Below, piece by piece: positions 33,150-43,539 of a DNA stretch of 64,000 nt. The notes under the pieces are model-generated. The model was not told the DNA's origin, ran no database searches, and saw only the letters and a program-made list of their open reading frames with translations. Every line of letters begins with the position of its first letter. Position 1 is the first letter of the stretch. The stretch comes from Ascarosepion bandense (taxonomy: Eukaryota; Mollusca; Cephalopoda; Sepiida; Sepiidae), in NCBI GenBank assembly GCA_037127315.1, contig JBBBDQ010000330.1, forward strand, positions 6,617,001 through 6,681,000, in the 5' to 3' direction. The translations under genes and the position numbers were made by a program.

Positions 33150-33490
33150 TTCATATGAAAAGGTTGACAATCATCCCACAGATGAGAAACTTGAAGAGAC
33201 AGAAATATGACTCTGCAGAAGGATGCTGAGAATGCTATAGACAGGGCATGTGAGTAATGGAGAAGTTTTAAGGAGGGTAGGAACCAAAGAAAATTGCTTT
33301 GAACAATCAGAAACAGCCAAAATCTTCTGCATAATGAAGAAAGAAGGCTTGCAAAATTTAACACTTACAGGATATACTGTTGACAAGAGAAAGAGGAAAA
33401 TACTTGATGAGCTAGACTAAATGGGTGGTAGAACAAAGACAAAGTTGTATAGTAAAGTGTTATTTAATGCTGTGAGACTATGAACACCCA
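33150..33490 (+). mobile_element. RTE-like LINE C-terminus, heavily decayed
   Basis: gactctgcagaaggatgctgagaatgctatag...cataatgaagaaagaaggcttgcaaaatttaac parallels the RTE fragments at 9635 and 42405. Confidence 0.7.
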
Positions 33491-33544
33491 TGTAGAAGAA
33501 AAAGAAGTTGTTTTATCCCAATCTCAAGTTTTTCTCTTTTGACT

Positions 33545-34090
33545 TTTGTTTAACGGCATATCAAAACCTCTGTGGGTTATTTAATGCCAGAAAGGTGGGG
33601 TTTTAAAGTATTTTTTTTAATGTTTGGTTATAATGAGAAGGTTGATTTAGTCAGACTTTAATGAAATTTTTTTGTTTTTATTCTTTTTTATTTTAGAAAA
33701 CTAAAAATGTCTTCTAGTTTTGTATTCAAAACTGTTTTGCCAAGAATATCTTTTTTTTCAAAAATGTATTATGGTAATTTTTTCTTCAAAAATGTATATT
33801 TTTCTATAAAAGTCTATTTTTATACTTTCATAGTGTTTTGATCCCAGTTTGGGGATTAACTATTTGCCCATAGCTGGGACCCCTAACAGGTGCTACCACT
33901 CCTGATCAGGGTGGACCTGAGAACAATAGCAATTAAGAGGTGGTTCCATGCTCCTCATAACCTCCCAGTCAGAGTACTTGCTGCTGGATGCAGTTTACCG
34001 TCATGCCCAGGAGCTTCTCTTTTGAGGGATAAGCAGATAGTTCTTTCTGAAGTTCAGTCTTCTAAGCAGTATCCACTTTGATCAAAGGGT
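33545..34090 (-). repeat. Dispersed repeat T, copy 1
   Basis: Shares with 47015-47530 the order: ggcatatcaa..tgggttatttaatg, actttcatagtgttttgatccc, a ggggttcc/ggacccc block and gcaattaa(g/a)aggtggttccatgctc. The left end equals the tail of the 5S/tRNA SINEs, so it looks like another SINE-like element with the same tail and a different head. Confidence 0.65.
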
Positions 34091-34249
34091 AACATGGAAG
34101 TAAAGGAATGAATGAGCAGATATTGGTGATCAAGTGGCAACAAAGCTGGAAAGAGTCTATCCATGTGCTGGTCTATATTAACAGTCATACAGTGTTTGGG
34201 GAGAGTTCTGGTCAGTCCCTGGCAGCAGTACAATACCAGATGATGTGTG

Positions 34250-34510
34250 CTTAAATATCTACAGCACAATATCCGTGCTAATGCATATTAAGTACAAACA
34301 AGACAAATGCAGATAAGCCAGAACAGCTATAATTAAAAAAAGAGGAGAGGTTAAGTTGTTAGAATTGCAGAGAGCACAGTCCAATAATAATAGTCAATGA
34401 CATTTCAAATACCTGACTGCTGTTAATCTTTATTTATATAGCTATTTCGGTCCACAGACCATTCCGTCTTTGAGAGCGTTATAAAGGTGTCAGCTGCTCT
34501 ACAACACATC
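34250..34510 (+). repeat. Repeat U, copy 1
   Basis: gtatctacagcacaatat...gagagcacagtccaa...ttaatctttatttatatagctattt recurs at 35226-35480 (direct) and 45358-45645 (inverted). Confidence 0.85.
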
Positions 34511-34825
34511 TCCCCTGAAATGTTTCGTCCTCTAGACGAGATGCTTTTTTCTTTTTGGATCGATCTTGATTCTTCTCATAGCTCTCTTTTCTTCACTTTC
34601 TTAAGCGACTTTCTTGTATCTCTGATGGCATCGGTACATGTCCTATATTACATTCATGGGTTCTTTATTCTGAATAACTCTGAAGAAGTCTATTCTATCA
34701 GCAGGTGTATATAATATTGGGACTATTGTACTGCTATTTGGTGAATGCATTTGGTAAACCGGGCACCTCTCAGTATGTTATATCACCAAAGTGGCATTAC
34801 GATACCGGATCACTGACGAACTTAA
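34511..34825. other. Unassigned spacer
   Basis: A 75-codon open frame (34487-34714, +) runs through it with no recognisable motif. Confidence 0.35.
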
Positions 34826-35191
34826 ATCACTGGTGCCCCCTAGATGTGAATTTGCATAAGATACTAGATTGGCAACTAGGTCCCACCCTTTTACAGTGAA
34901 ACCGATGAAATGTAACTGCAATTTCTACTCCAACAGCTTTCCTTGCACTTTCCGCCTGTGGAATTCCCTACCGCATGCTTGCTTCCCCGACGGCTACAAC
35001 CTCCAGGAGTTTAAATGTAAGGTCAATAGACACCTCCTAACACACTAACTCACACCCACTCTCTCCAATTCTCTCCCTATGTACATCCTAAGTCGTCTAT
35101 CACCCTCCTTCAGACATTTCCCATACCCAATCCCTCTATGTAACCCCCAGCGCTATAGTGGCAGTGGAATGCCTTGCTTGGGGTGACACGA

Positions 35192-35220
<29 letters not shown>
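34826..35220 (+). mobile_element. LINE 3' end, very short copy
   Basis: More than 90% similar by eye to 8005-8370: same C-terminus (TRSHPFTV, LWNSLP, YNLQEFKCKVNRHLLTH), 3' UTR and tail, ending in about 28 A. Keeps the five-C run (34836-34840) that the 7.1-kb copy has lost. Confidence 0.9.
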
Positions 35221-35223
<3 letters not shown>

Positions 35224-35225
35224 AA

Positions 35226-35480
35226 AAGTGTGCTGAAGTATCTACAGCACAATATCTATGCTAATGGATATTAAGTACAAACAAGACAAATGCAGATAAA
35301 ACAGAACAACAATAATTAAAAAGAGAGGAGAGGTCAAGTTGTTAGAATCGCAGAGAGCACAGTCCAGTAACAATCATGAATGACACTGAATTCCTGACTG
35401 CTTTTAATCTTTATTTATATAGCTACTTTGACTCAGACTATTCCATCTTGAGAGTGCTAGAGGGGTGTCAGCTGACAGAA
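35226..35480 (+). repeat. Repeat U, copy 2
   Basis: Direct copy of 34250-34510 about 975 bp downstream; the pair brackets the LINE end at 34826-35220. Confidence 0.85.
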
Positions 35481-36050
35481 GATAGACATGTCCATTGAGC
35501 AGTTCCAAAGCTTACACTTTGTATTTCCAGCAATCATGCTGGGATGGTAGATGTGAGGAGTTGGTAGTGGTGTGGTGGTGGGAGGGAAGAGCAGAAGTTT
35601 CCCCAAGTACCACCTACCTAGTCACCTGGATGAAAAGATGAAGCCCTGAACAAATTGCCTACACATATGGGAAGCAGGTTTTGCATTCTAATATTTTGAT
35701 GTGGCATTTGTCTGTAATTGTGTTACTTTGTGAGCATGCATCATGCCCTTTCCCAGCTTTCAGTGAACATTAGCATGTTCAAAGTTTAAAATGTAATGCA
35801 GAGTAATCATTGGTTAGTTAGTGAGAACCTTGGGGGAGAGTTTGTATGATATATTTACAGTGCAACAACAAAAAAAGAAAAAAAAAATCATAAGTTTTAT
35901 AGAGCCCTGGCTTATAAAAAAAAGAAAAAATAAGCCAAAAATTATGGGATAGATAAAAAGTATAAAAGAAAGCAAATCTAATATTTTAGCACATCATTAC
36001 ATTTATGGGCCAATTAATAACATTAATAATAATAATGTTAGTGCTTTTGT
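35481..36050. other. No recognisable gene
   Basis: Includes a G/T-rich patch at 35560-35600. A part near 35615-35690 weakly resembles 52985-53060. Confidence 0.4.
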
Positions 36051-36051
36051 A

Positions 36052-36228
36052 TTTGTCTATACTTCTGAGATGAGGTTGTATTTATACTATTTACATTGTT
36101 CGGATTATTGTCCTCATTTAACTGCCATGTTTCCAACATTTCGGCTGAAATGACCAAAATGTCATAAACATGGCAGTAAAGATAAGAACAATAGTCCAAA
36201 CAATGTAAATAGTGTAATGTTGGTGCTG
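36052..36228. mobile_element. Compact foldback (MITE-like) element
   Basis: Left arm tactatttacattgttcgga...ctgccatgttt and right arm aaacatggcagtaaagat...caatgtaaatagtg are inverted repeats of about 50 bp around a ~30-bp centre. Outer sequence tgtctatacttctgagatgagg is shared with 52420-52445 and 56955-56985. Confidence 0.8.
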
Positions 36229-36375
36229 CTTCTCAACCCGTGAAGAACATTTGTTATACATAGGCCTTACCAGATTCACAGGGAAGAATGGGCCATTACC
36301 CTACCCTTCTGGCTCAATGTGTGTTAGTAGGTGGGAGCAAATATGATGTACTTGGGTGATATTGTTTTTTTCAAT

Positions 36376-36613
36376 TCATGATCACCCAGAGGTATTTGTT
36401 AAACTGAATGTAACAAACCCAACTGAAATTTTAACTGTAGTCTCTGATTTCTCACCCAAAGCTGTTATCTATTACACCACCTGAACATCTAAGCTTAAAA
36501 CAACTGGTATTATCAAGCAGTCACTCATCTACTTATGAACCAGGTTCAAGCTTGCCTAACTTTAGTGATCAAAGAAGAACTGACTTTTGAGCATGGTATG
36601 ACTGTAAGTCAAT
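36376..36613 (-). mobile_element. 5S/tRNA composite SINE
   Basis: Minus strand: a 5S-like head (36613-36500), then a tRNA-like stretch (36480-36376) with ggtgtaatagataacagc and the worn B-box region. The diverged 5S pattern is ctggtattatcaagcagtcactcatctac on the plus strand. Confidence 0.65.
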
Positions 36614-36654
36614 GTCAATGGTTACAAGTAGTTATTTCATGGTCAAAATGATCA

Positions 36655-36777
36655 AGGACACCAGGTATTCCCAAGTGATCACTCATCTATGTATAGACCA
36701 GATTTGATGTTGCTTAACTTTGGTGGATCAGACGAGAAGCTGTGTTTCTATGTGATTTGGCTGTAAGTCAATATTAA
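36655..36777 (-). mobile_element. 5S rRNA-derived head, full-length 5S match
   Basis: Plus-strand ggtattcccaagtgatcactcatc...ttgcttaactttggtggatcagacgagaa...gtgatttggctgtaagtc aligns end to end with the reverse complement of an invertebrate-type 5S rRNA, of about the same 120-nt length. Substitutions and lack of flanks show it is a relic, not an rRNA gene. It stands beside another 5S-bearing element, giving a tandem pair. Confidence 0.75.
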
Positions 36778-36864
36778 TTCTGACTCTGTTAAATGTCCAA
36801 AACAACAAGAGCAGTGAAAATGGCTAAATCCAAATTCACCCTTCCAAAAGACAGGAAACACAAT

Positions 36865-37211
36865 TCTATCTATCGCCCGGTTCACACTCCACCCATGTCA
36901 ATTGAACAGGTTAAGAGACTCATCCCTTGTTCCCTGTTTAGGATGTGGTTTCCGGCTTTCTCTTTTCCAATCTTCTCACTTTGTTTTCTTGTGTTTTTTT
37001 TCAATTGGGGTAGATAGATCTATCTATTGCCCGGTTCATACTCCACCCATGTCTATTGAACAGGTTAAGAGGCTCATCCCTTGTTCCCTGTTTAGGACAT
37101 GGTTTCCGGCTTTCTCTTTTCTGATCTTTTCACTATTACGTAGCCCCCTGCACATCAGTGGCATTACCACCTTGCTCGGGGTGATACGATTAAAAAATAA
37201 AACAAATAAAA
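36865..37211 (+). mobile_element. Short two-monomer element with LINE 3' tail, copy 1
   Basis: Two tandem ~145-bp monomers (ATCTATCTATYGCCCGGTTC...GGCTTTCTCTTTTC) are followed by tagccccctgcacatcagtgg...ggggtgatacgattaaaa, the 3' end of the LINE at 13350-14995. Other copies: 39929-40277 and 55620-55968. It has no protein frame of note, so it is presumably non-autonomous and LINE-mobilised. The neighbouring duplicate at 37247-37412 lacks it. Confidence 0.8.
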
Positions 37212-37246
37212 ACCTGAAATCAAGTCCAAGAGGCAAAATAAAGTAG

Positions 37247-37412
37247 GTGATTTGGCTGTAAGTCAATATTAGTTCTGAATCTGTTAAATGTCCAAAACAA
37301 CAAGAGCAGTGAAAACGGCTAAATCTAAATTCACCCTTCCAAAAGACAGGAAACACAATTAGTATAGAAACCTGAAATCAAGTCCAAGAGGCAAAATATA
37401 GTAGGTGTCAAC
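37247..37412 (+). repeat. Second copy of a tandem duplication (first copy 36757-36864 plus 37212-37246)
   Basis: gtgatttggctgtaagtcaatatta...acaggaaacacaatt matches 36757-36864, and acctgaaatcaagtccaagaggcaaaat matches 37211-37238. Here the two parts are separated only by agtatagaa, so this is the unoccupied version of the site. Confidence 0.9.
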
Positions 37413-37594
37413 AAATCTATCTCACAGATTCTAATGCAAACTTAGTCTTGCTCAGAATTCAAAAATATACCGTCTTTGTCAAGAAAAGTCACAGCTTTTA
37501 TTGAGATAAATTTAAAAACTGGTCATAATACTCAGTGAGGATAAAAATTGACCGTATTCGAGGCAGTAATTATCTAGGATCATGAGGCCCTAGA

Positions 37595-39905
37595 CTACAC
37601 TTTCATGTGCTTCCATCTTTTGTTATAAACTCTGTTAGCCATCTTTTTCTTTATCTCTTCCCAGACTGCATTGTATTAGGCATAATAACTGACTTTATAG
37701 AAAAGACACTTCCTCTACATCCATCTGTGGACTCTTTTCCTTCGCAAAACAGGCTTCTCTACTCAATTTATTTCTTAACTCCTCTCCTTGCTGAATTTCA
37801 GCAACACTGCCCTTTTGTTAACTCAAACCTCTCTTTGGTAGCTACTGATATTTAATTCCAATCAACTATTAAACAGGAACCTCCTGTTCATGGAACCACT
37901 TTTTGTTACCAGTATACTGATTGAAATTCACTCCATGATTTTCTTTGTGATGCCCCATAGACTGACAACTTTATCTTCCCAATTAAAGATTGTGCCAGTT
38001 AGGTTTCTTCTTGGTCAAAGCAAGCATGGGCACTTTCATCCCTTTGCCTCAATCCTCTCCTGTGCATGCTTGGCTGCAAAAGCACACAGGAACCACAATA
38101 TTTGGCTATACCAGTGAGACAGCTCTCATTAAAACAGGTGCCCACTTGCTGCTTGCAATAAATGTAAGCAAGTCTTTGAAAGAACTAAGTTTGCTGAGAG
38201 AATGAGGCACCATATCGCTTCTAATAACTCTTGTGATTACTGGCGACTCTGTAACAGGGCATTAAATAAGTGTCAGGTCACTATTCCTTCCTTCTTCAAC
38301 CAATTTCAGATGTTAACATTCTCTACTGATGAAGATAAATGCTTTGCCCATAAATTCTTTTCAAACTATACTTTTAACTCATCTGCCTAACTTCTCACCA
38401 AGAACACAGTTTCTGTTGAAAGATATGCATATAATGCCTTCCATAATTTCTGCTATTATCTCTAACCTAGGTTCCCACAAAGCATGGAGACCTGATGGTA
38501 TTCCTGTAAGTCATTAAGAAGTCTGATTTTGAACTCTCTCCTGTTCTCTCTAAACTGTATAATAAATGTCTTACTGGCTCCTGCTTGCTTGCATCAGTTC
38601 CTCCAGTTTTTAAGAACTCCGGTGAACCGTCTGATACTTCCAACTATCAGCCTAATAACGTTCTACCTATTTTTGGAAAACTCCTAATCAATGCTGATTT
38701 GATTCATCATCTCTCATTGATGGGCCTTTTTCCTGACAAGCAGACAAACTTTTTTAGACAGGCTTTTGTTTCTCCAGATCAACTATAGATGTACTGATGG
38801 TAATTATGGAAAAAATTTATCATACATTAGATAAAAACAGTGAAGCTTGGGTTGCAGCTTTGGATATTTCAAAAGCCTTTGATAGAGTTTGACATTTAAG
38901 TCTTCTCCACAAGCAGAAAAGTTATGGTGTCTCCAGTAACACTTTTTTGAATTGATCCAATCTTTCCTATCAAATTATGAATGAAAGTTATCCCAAATGG
39001 CTACTCCTCTAGATTTTTTTTGCACTAATATAGATGTTCCCCAGGGCTCCATGCTTTGTCCTGCTTCATTTTTAATTTTCATCAATGACCTTCCAAATGA
39101 CATCAGCTATCAACATCACATCTATGCTGATGACAACCATTTACTCATGTCTTGATAGTAAGGCTTATTAGTTCAACAAGATAAAAGTAACAGCTGATGT
39201 CTAAAACAACTTCAATTCCATTGTTAACTGGGGCAAAAGATGGCTTGTTAATTTTAAAACCATCAAAACTAAACTCACGTACTCAGTTGAAATAAAGTGA
39301 AAAACTATATTGAATCTATTGCTAGGACAGCTGCTAAGAAAGTTAGTTCACTGTGTTGGGTGAAGCAATTTTTCTCTCCAGAATCTATCTTACATATTTA
39401 TAAATCTACCATTCATCCATTCTTAGAATATTGCTGCCACATATGATTCAGTGCTCCTGCTATTTACCTTAAGCTCCTCAATAGATCCAAAAAGAATCAG
39501 TAATATTATTAGTCCTGATCTGGCAACTTGGCTTCAGTAACTTTCCCACTCCCGTAAGGTTGCCTTTCTATAGCTTTTCTATAAATGCTTTCATGCTAAT
39601 TATTCAGATAAGCTCTTCGTTATGCTACCTAGATTTTTTTTAATGCAAGTGCAATACCAGTCTCATCAATTTACAATTGAGCTGGCTAGATGTAGCCATA
39701 AATCTATGCTAAGTTCCTTCTCTCTCACTTCTTGCTTGTGAAACTCCCTTCCACCTCCATGTTTTTCAGCCAAATTTAATCTGCAAAAATTTAAATGCAA
39801 TCAATTGCTATCTATTGTCCTCCTGATTTTTCCTTTCTTTTTCTGCTCATTATTAATATTTTTATACCTGATTCTTCCACAACCTGTAACTAATTAAAAA
39901 AAAAG
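37595..39905 (+). mobile_element. Long, decayed LINE copy (CR1/Jockey-like)
   Basis: The longest LINE remnant here. 37600-38140 has a worn N-terminal part (PDCIVLGIITDFIEKTLPLH resembles an endonuclease-domain segment; low confidence). 38140-38520 has AERMRHHIASNN, DYWRLCNRALNKCQVTIPSFF and DGIPVS. 38520-38790 has ELSPVLSKLYNKCLT and PVFKNSGEPSDTSNY. RT motifs at 38860-39140 are LDISKAFDRV, VPQGSM and YADD. The C-terminal part extends to 39820. Stops and frameshifts throughout; the tail has decayed (ctaattaaaaaaaa). Confidence 0.85.
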
Positions 39906-39928
39906 GTTCCTTTTTACCAGCAAACTTT

Positions 39929-40277
39929 AATTGGAGTAGATAGACTAAACTATTGCCCGGTTCACACTCCACTCACATCTATTGAACAGGTGAAGAGGCT
40001 CATCCCTTGTTCCTTGTTTAGGATGTGGTTTCCGGCTTTCTCTTTTCCAAACTTTTCACTCTTTTTTTTTTTTCCCAATTGGAGTAGATAGACTACACTA
40101 TTGCCTGGTTCACACTCCACCCACGTCTATTGAACAGGTGAAGTGGTTCATCCCTTGTTCCTTGTTTAGGATGTGGTCTCCGGCTTTCTCTTTTCCAATC
40201 TTTTCACTCCTACATAGCCCCCTGCGCTTCAGTGGCTTTACCGCCTTGCTCGGGGTGATATGATTAAAAAAAAAAAC
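39929..40277 (+). mobile_element. Short two-monomer element with LINE 3' tail, copy 2
   Basis: Same organisation as 36865-37211: monomers start aattggagtagatagac at 39929 and 40077, then tagccccctgcgcttcag...tgatatgattaaaa. It lies directly downstream of a LINE 3' end. Confidence 0.85.
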
Positions 40278-40369
40278 AAACAAATCTTTTTTTGGAGGAA
40301 GGTGAATTTCTCATTTAACACAAGTGCTTACAAGTATTAGGTAAAAAGAAACAATAGCACATGATATTC

Positions 40370-40445
40370 TAAAGTGGTCATCCATTTAGACACTGACCAA
40401 GCTCAATGTTGCTTAACTTTGATGATCAGACAAATTATTCCATGG
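40370..40445 (-). mobile_element. 5S rRNA-derived fragment
   Basis: aagtggtcatccatttagacactgacc...ttgcttaactttgatgatcagac is part of the same 5S-derived head as at 36655-36777. Confidence 0.65.
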
Positions 40446-41160
40446 TTTCAAGAATCAGTTTCTCAGAAACAAACTTTAAAATTTTAGCTCAACTTAAGTG
40501 GTCATTGCTTATTTAAATAATTTCTGCCAGGCTTAATTAGAAATTGTTTGCTTATTTTTTTATTTTATTGTTTGGCTTAAATAATTCTTGCCAGGCTTAA
40601 TTAGGAATTGCTTCTTGTTTATTTATTTATTTCACAGCAAAAGAGGAATAAAAAATGTAAAGAAAAGGGAAAATATTATCTGAACAGCAATATATTCAAT
40701 TTCCAGTAATTTCTCATTTTTCTTCTCTCAGCATTTTCTCTCTAAAAGAATTAAGAAAGAAAAAAGAAGAAAAAAAGATTTGAGAAGAGCAGATAAGAAG
40801 TGGAAGATAACGATGTCCTTAACGTTGGATTTAACAAAATTTAATATTTTATTATTTTTTTCCTTTGTTCTCCTCCTTTAAAGAATTATCTGATTTAGCT
40901 TAAAATGTGTGCATAAGAAATCCCAAAAAAAGAAAAAAAAAAAATTATGGATAAATAGAAAAATTAATGCCCAAATAATCCTAACACAGACAGATAAAAA
41001 AAAAAAAAAAAAAAAAAAAAAATCGATATTGGAATGTGTATTCACATAACATACTTATTCTTAAAAAAAAAAAAATTAGTCTGGAGAATTTCTAAATTCA
41101 CACTTGCAAAACGTTTTGAATGCCCAAATTACTCCCAAGAACAAAACAATTTATTTATTC
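40446..41160. other. No recognisable gene; poly-A run near 41000
   Basis: AT-rich with A-rich runs at 40920-40945, 40997-41023 and 41061-41074. Nothing else is supported. Confidence 0.5.
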
Positions 41161-41161
41161 A

Positions 41162-41275
41162 TTTTCTACAGCTTATGAACCCATTACAGGTTATTTAATG
41201 CCAGAAATTCTTTTGCTTTGAGATTATAGAAATTATTTTCAAGATAATAATGGTTTAGCAATACAAGTCTGTAGC
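41162..41275 (-). mobile_element. Tail part of a 5S/tRNA SINE (interrupted)
   Basis: cttatgaacccattacaggttatttaatgccag and ttcaagataataatggttta match 44437-44518. The remaining part of the element lies at 41650-41907. Confidence 0.65.
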
Positions 41276-41645
41276 AGTGACTTACCATAACGGTCGTTTT
41301 TTTTTGTTTCGCCAGGTAGTGTGGAGACGGCAAATTGGCGAGCATTGGTCGGACGGAGAATCAGACAGCACTTTGTGATTCTAGAATTGGTGTCACTTGT
41401 AGCCATTTATATTTACTGCTCTGAGCGCTCATTGGCTGAGTGGTAACCCGGTTGAGTGCATAAAACGCGGTATGCTAATTTGAGGTGGGGGGTCATTGTT
41501 TTAAGTTGTGATTCGCAAGATCAAGACGAGACTTGAGAATTTGGTTTATTTTGATCAAGTTGAAGTGTGCGAGACTTATGAACCTTATGAAATACTTTCC
41601 TGTGGTTGCTTCCAACTAATACATATTTTTGTTTTCTTTTTTTTT
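41276..41645 (+). promoter_or_regulatory. GC-richer insert: candidate solo LTR or promoter
   Basis: Unlike the AT-rich surroundings. It contains CATTGGCTG (inverted CCAAT box) at about 41430, CATAAAACGC (TATA-like) at about 41460 and a possible initiator region after 41490. Possible LTR ends are TGTAGCAGTG (41271) and ...AATACA (41623), but I see no clear target-site duplication and no flanking internal region. It interrupts the SINE whose parts are at 41162-41275 and 41650-41907, so it arrived later. Confidence 0.4.
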
Positions 41646-41649
41646 TTAT

Positions 41650-41907
41650 GACAAAGTTTTATTAATTAACTCATAGCTTGGAGAGAATAGGTGGATTTCT
41701 ACATTTCCCAATTGAATATAATGAAACCAATGTAAACTGGAATTCAGCTCTCTGAACAGTTTCAAGCCATTACCCATTACACCACTGGCACATCCAAGTT
41801 TACAGAACCTGGTATTCCCAAGTGGTCACCTATCTAGATACTAACCAGGTTTAACTTTACTTAACTTCAGTGATTGTATGAGAACTGGTGATGTGGCTGT
41901 AAGCCAG
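41650..41907 (-). mobile_element. 5S/tRNA composite SINE, head and body
   Basis: Minus strand: 5S-like head at 41907-41805 (complement ggtattcccaagtggtcacctatctagatactaaccagg), then a tRNA-like segment with ggtgtaatgggtaatggc and ctgaattccagtt, then a body to 41650. The 5S part aligns almost without gaps to the reverse complement of 5S rRNA. Confidence 0.8.
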
Positions 41908-42251
41908 ACTTCTGAAAGGACGTTTCCTTGATCACCACAATGATAACCTCTTCAAGTCTAGGGTCATCTATTCTACGTATCCTCATAATATGCAGTTCTT
42001 ACTCCCGCTCTTCAAATTAAGGATCAATCTACTATCTATTCAACATATCTTCAGAATATGTACATCTTATTTACTCTCTTCAAGTTTAGTGTCAACTGTT
42101 ATCTTGTCTACATGCCATAATATGCACTTTTTACTTTTCCTTTCATGCCTTTATAACAAGTACAGGAAGTCACTCTCTGCATTGAATGGACCTTATATTT
42201 GGTGAACAGTATTAAAAAATATATAAAGATAAACATACACACTGCTATGTG

Positions 42252-42295
<44 letters not shown>

Positions 42296-42404
42296 GCATA
42301 ATAAAAACAGCTAAACCTGACAATGATTATAAATGGATGGTAGAGCATGGATTGAGAGGGGATAATGAGAGAAACCATGTTAAGAGCTACTAGACAGAAG
42401 GTAG
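41908..42404. other. Unassigned; (TA)n at 42256-42292
   Basis: 41935-42150 weakly resembles 21965-22190 (cttcaagtctagg...). No gene is supported. Confidence 0.4.
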
Positions 42405-43105
42405 CTGAAGAGAGAGTGACAAGAAAGGGCTACAAATAAACTGCAAGAAAACTGAACACATGGTCATCAGCAAAAAGAACAACCCAAAATGCAAATACAG
42501 TTGGGGGATATTAAAATCAAGCAGGTACAACACATGGGAAGTGTTCTAACCAAAGACGGAAAGTGTGACATAGAGATCCAAAGGTGAATTGGCATGGTGA
42601 CGGACACGTTCCAGAAGCTGAGTAAACTTTCACTAGAAACAAAGAAGAGAGTACTAGATTGCTATGTGATCTCAGTTCTTCAATATGGCAGAAAATGTTG
42701 GACAATATCAACAAAGATAAAGGGAAAACTTGAAGCAGCTGAAATGTAGTTTACAGAAGGATGCTGCGGATATCATAGACTGAGCATGTGAGCATTGACG
42801 AGGTGTTGGAAATGATGGAAATGAAAAGAAATTAATACTGAGCATCAGGAAGAGACAACTAAAGTTCCTGAGACATGCAATGAGGAAGGAGGGCTTGGGG
42901 AACCTGATACTAACAGGCCAGATAGAGGGGAAAAAAGAGACAGAGGAAAGCAGCAGATAACATATTTGAAGGGCCTAAGCAGGTGGATGACAGAAAGGGG
43001 GCTGTGAGACTTTACAGGAGAAAGAGTGCTAAGAGCCACCAGGGATAGGGAGATGTGGAAGGCCATGATTGCCTATGTCCTGAAAAATCAAGGCACATAG
43101 AAGAA
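42405..43105 (+). mobile_element. RTE-like LINE C-terminal half
   Basis: In shifted frames: NCKKTEHMVISKKN, TFQKLS, ETKKRVLDCYVISVLQYG, KLEAAEM, RKRQLKFLRHAMRKEGLGNL, GKQQITYLKGLSRWMT and LWKAMIAYVLKN. Parts are conserved RTE-type features following the RT domain. It is 5'-truncated with several frame breaks. Confidence 0.85.
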
Positions 43106-43223
43106 GGTGGTAAGGGGAGCAAGAAATCTCACAAGCAATAATTACAAGAAAAATTATTAGAATATAACTGACAGTTGCATCTAAGTAGTTCAATAGTAAA
43201 ACTGAACCTATTTGCCATAATAG

Positions 43224-43522
43224 TCAGTCAGTTGAGTGCCATACATGATACACACTTGGGCGATCATGTCTCGACAGAGACATGACTGACTGGGCAGAAG
43301 ATTATCCCGCAGTAGATTGCCATTGCTTTTTGCAGTAGACTGGTTGCCGACCAAGGCTATAGAACCCAATCTGTCCTGCTATTTAACCCATAACTGGAAG
43401 GAAGAGATGGATTAATACCTTTCCCAAGGGTATTTGCGCCTAAGTGAATACAATGGATTCAACTAGAATTTGAACTCAGCTCCCTGGTTTCTCATTCCGA
43501 ACCGATATCCACTGTACCACAA
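43224..43522 (-). mobile_element. tRNA-derived SINE (family S1)
   Basis: Full-length reverse copy, from cagttgagtgcc to the head with gatatccactgtaccacaa. Confidence 0.9.
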
Positions 43523-43539
43523 ATTCATACAGTCAGTGT

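Noticed and set aside
36655..36777. Functional 5S rRNA gene
   Set aside because: Too many substitutions and no pol III T-run terminator or tandem array context; it is the head of a retroposon relic.
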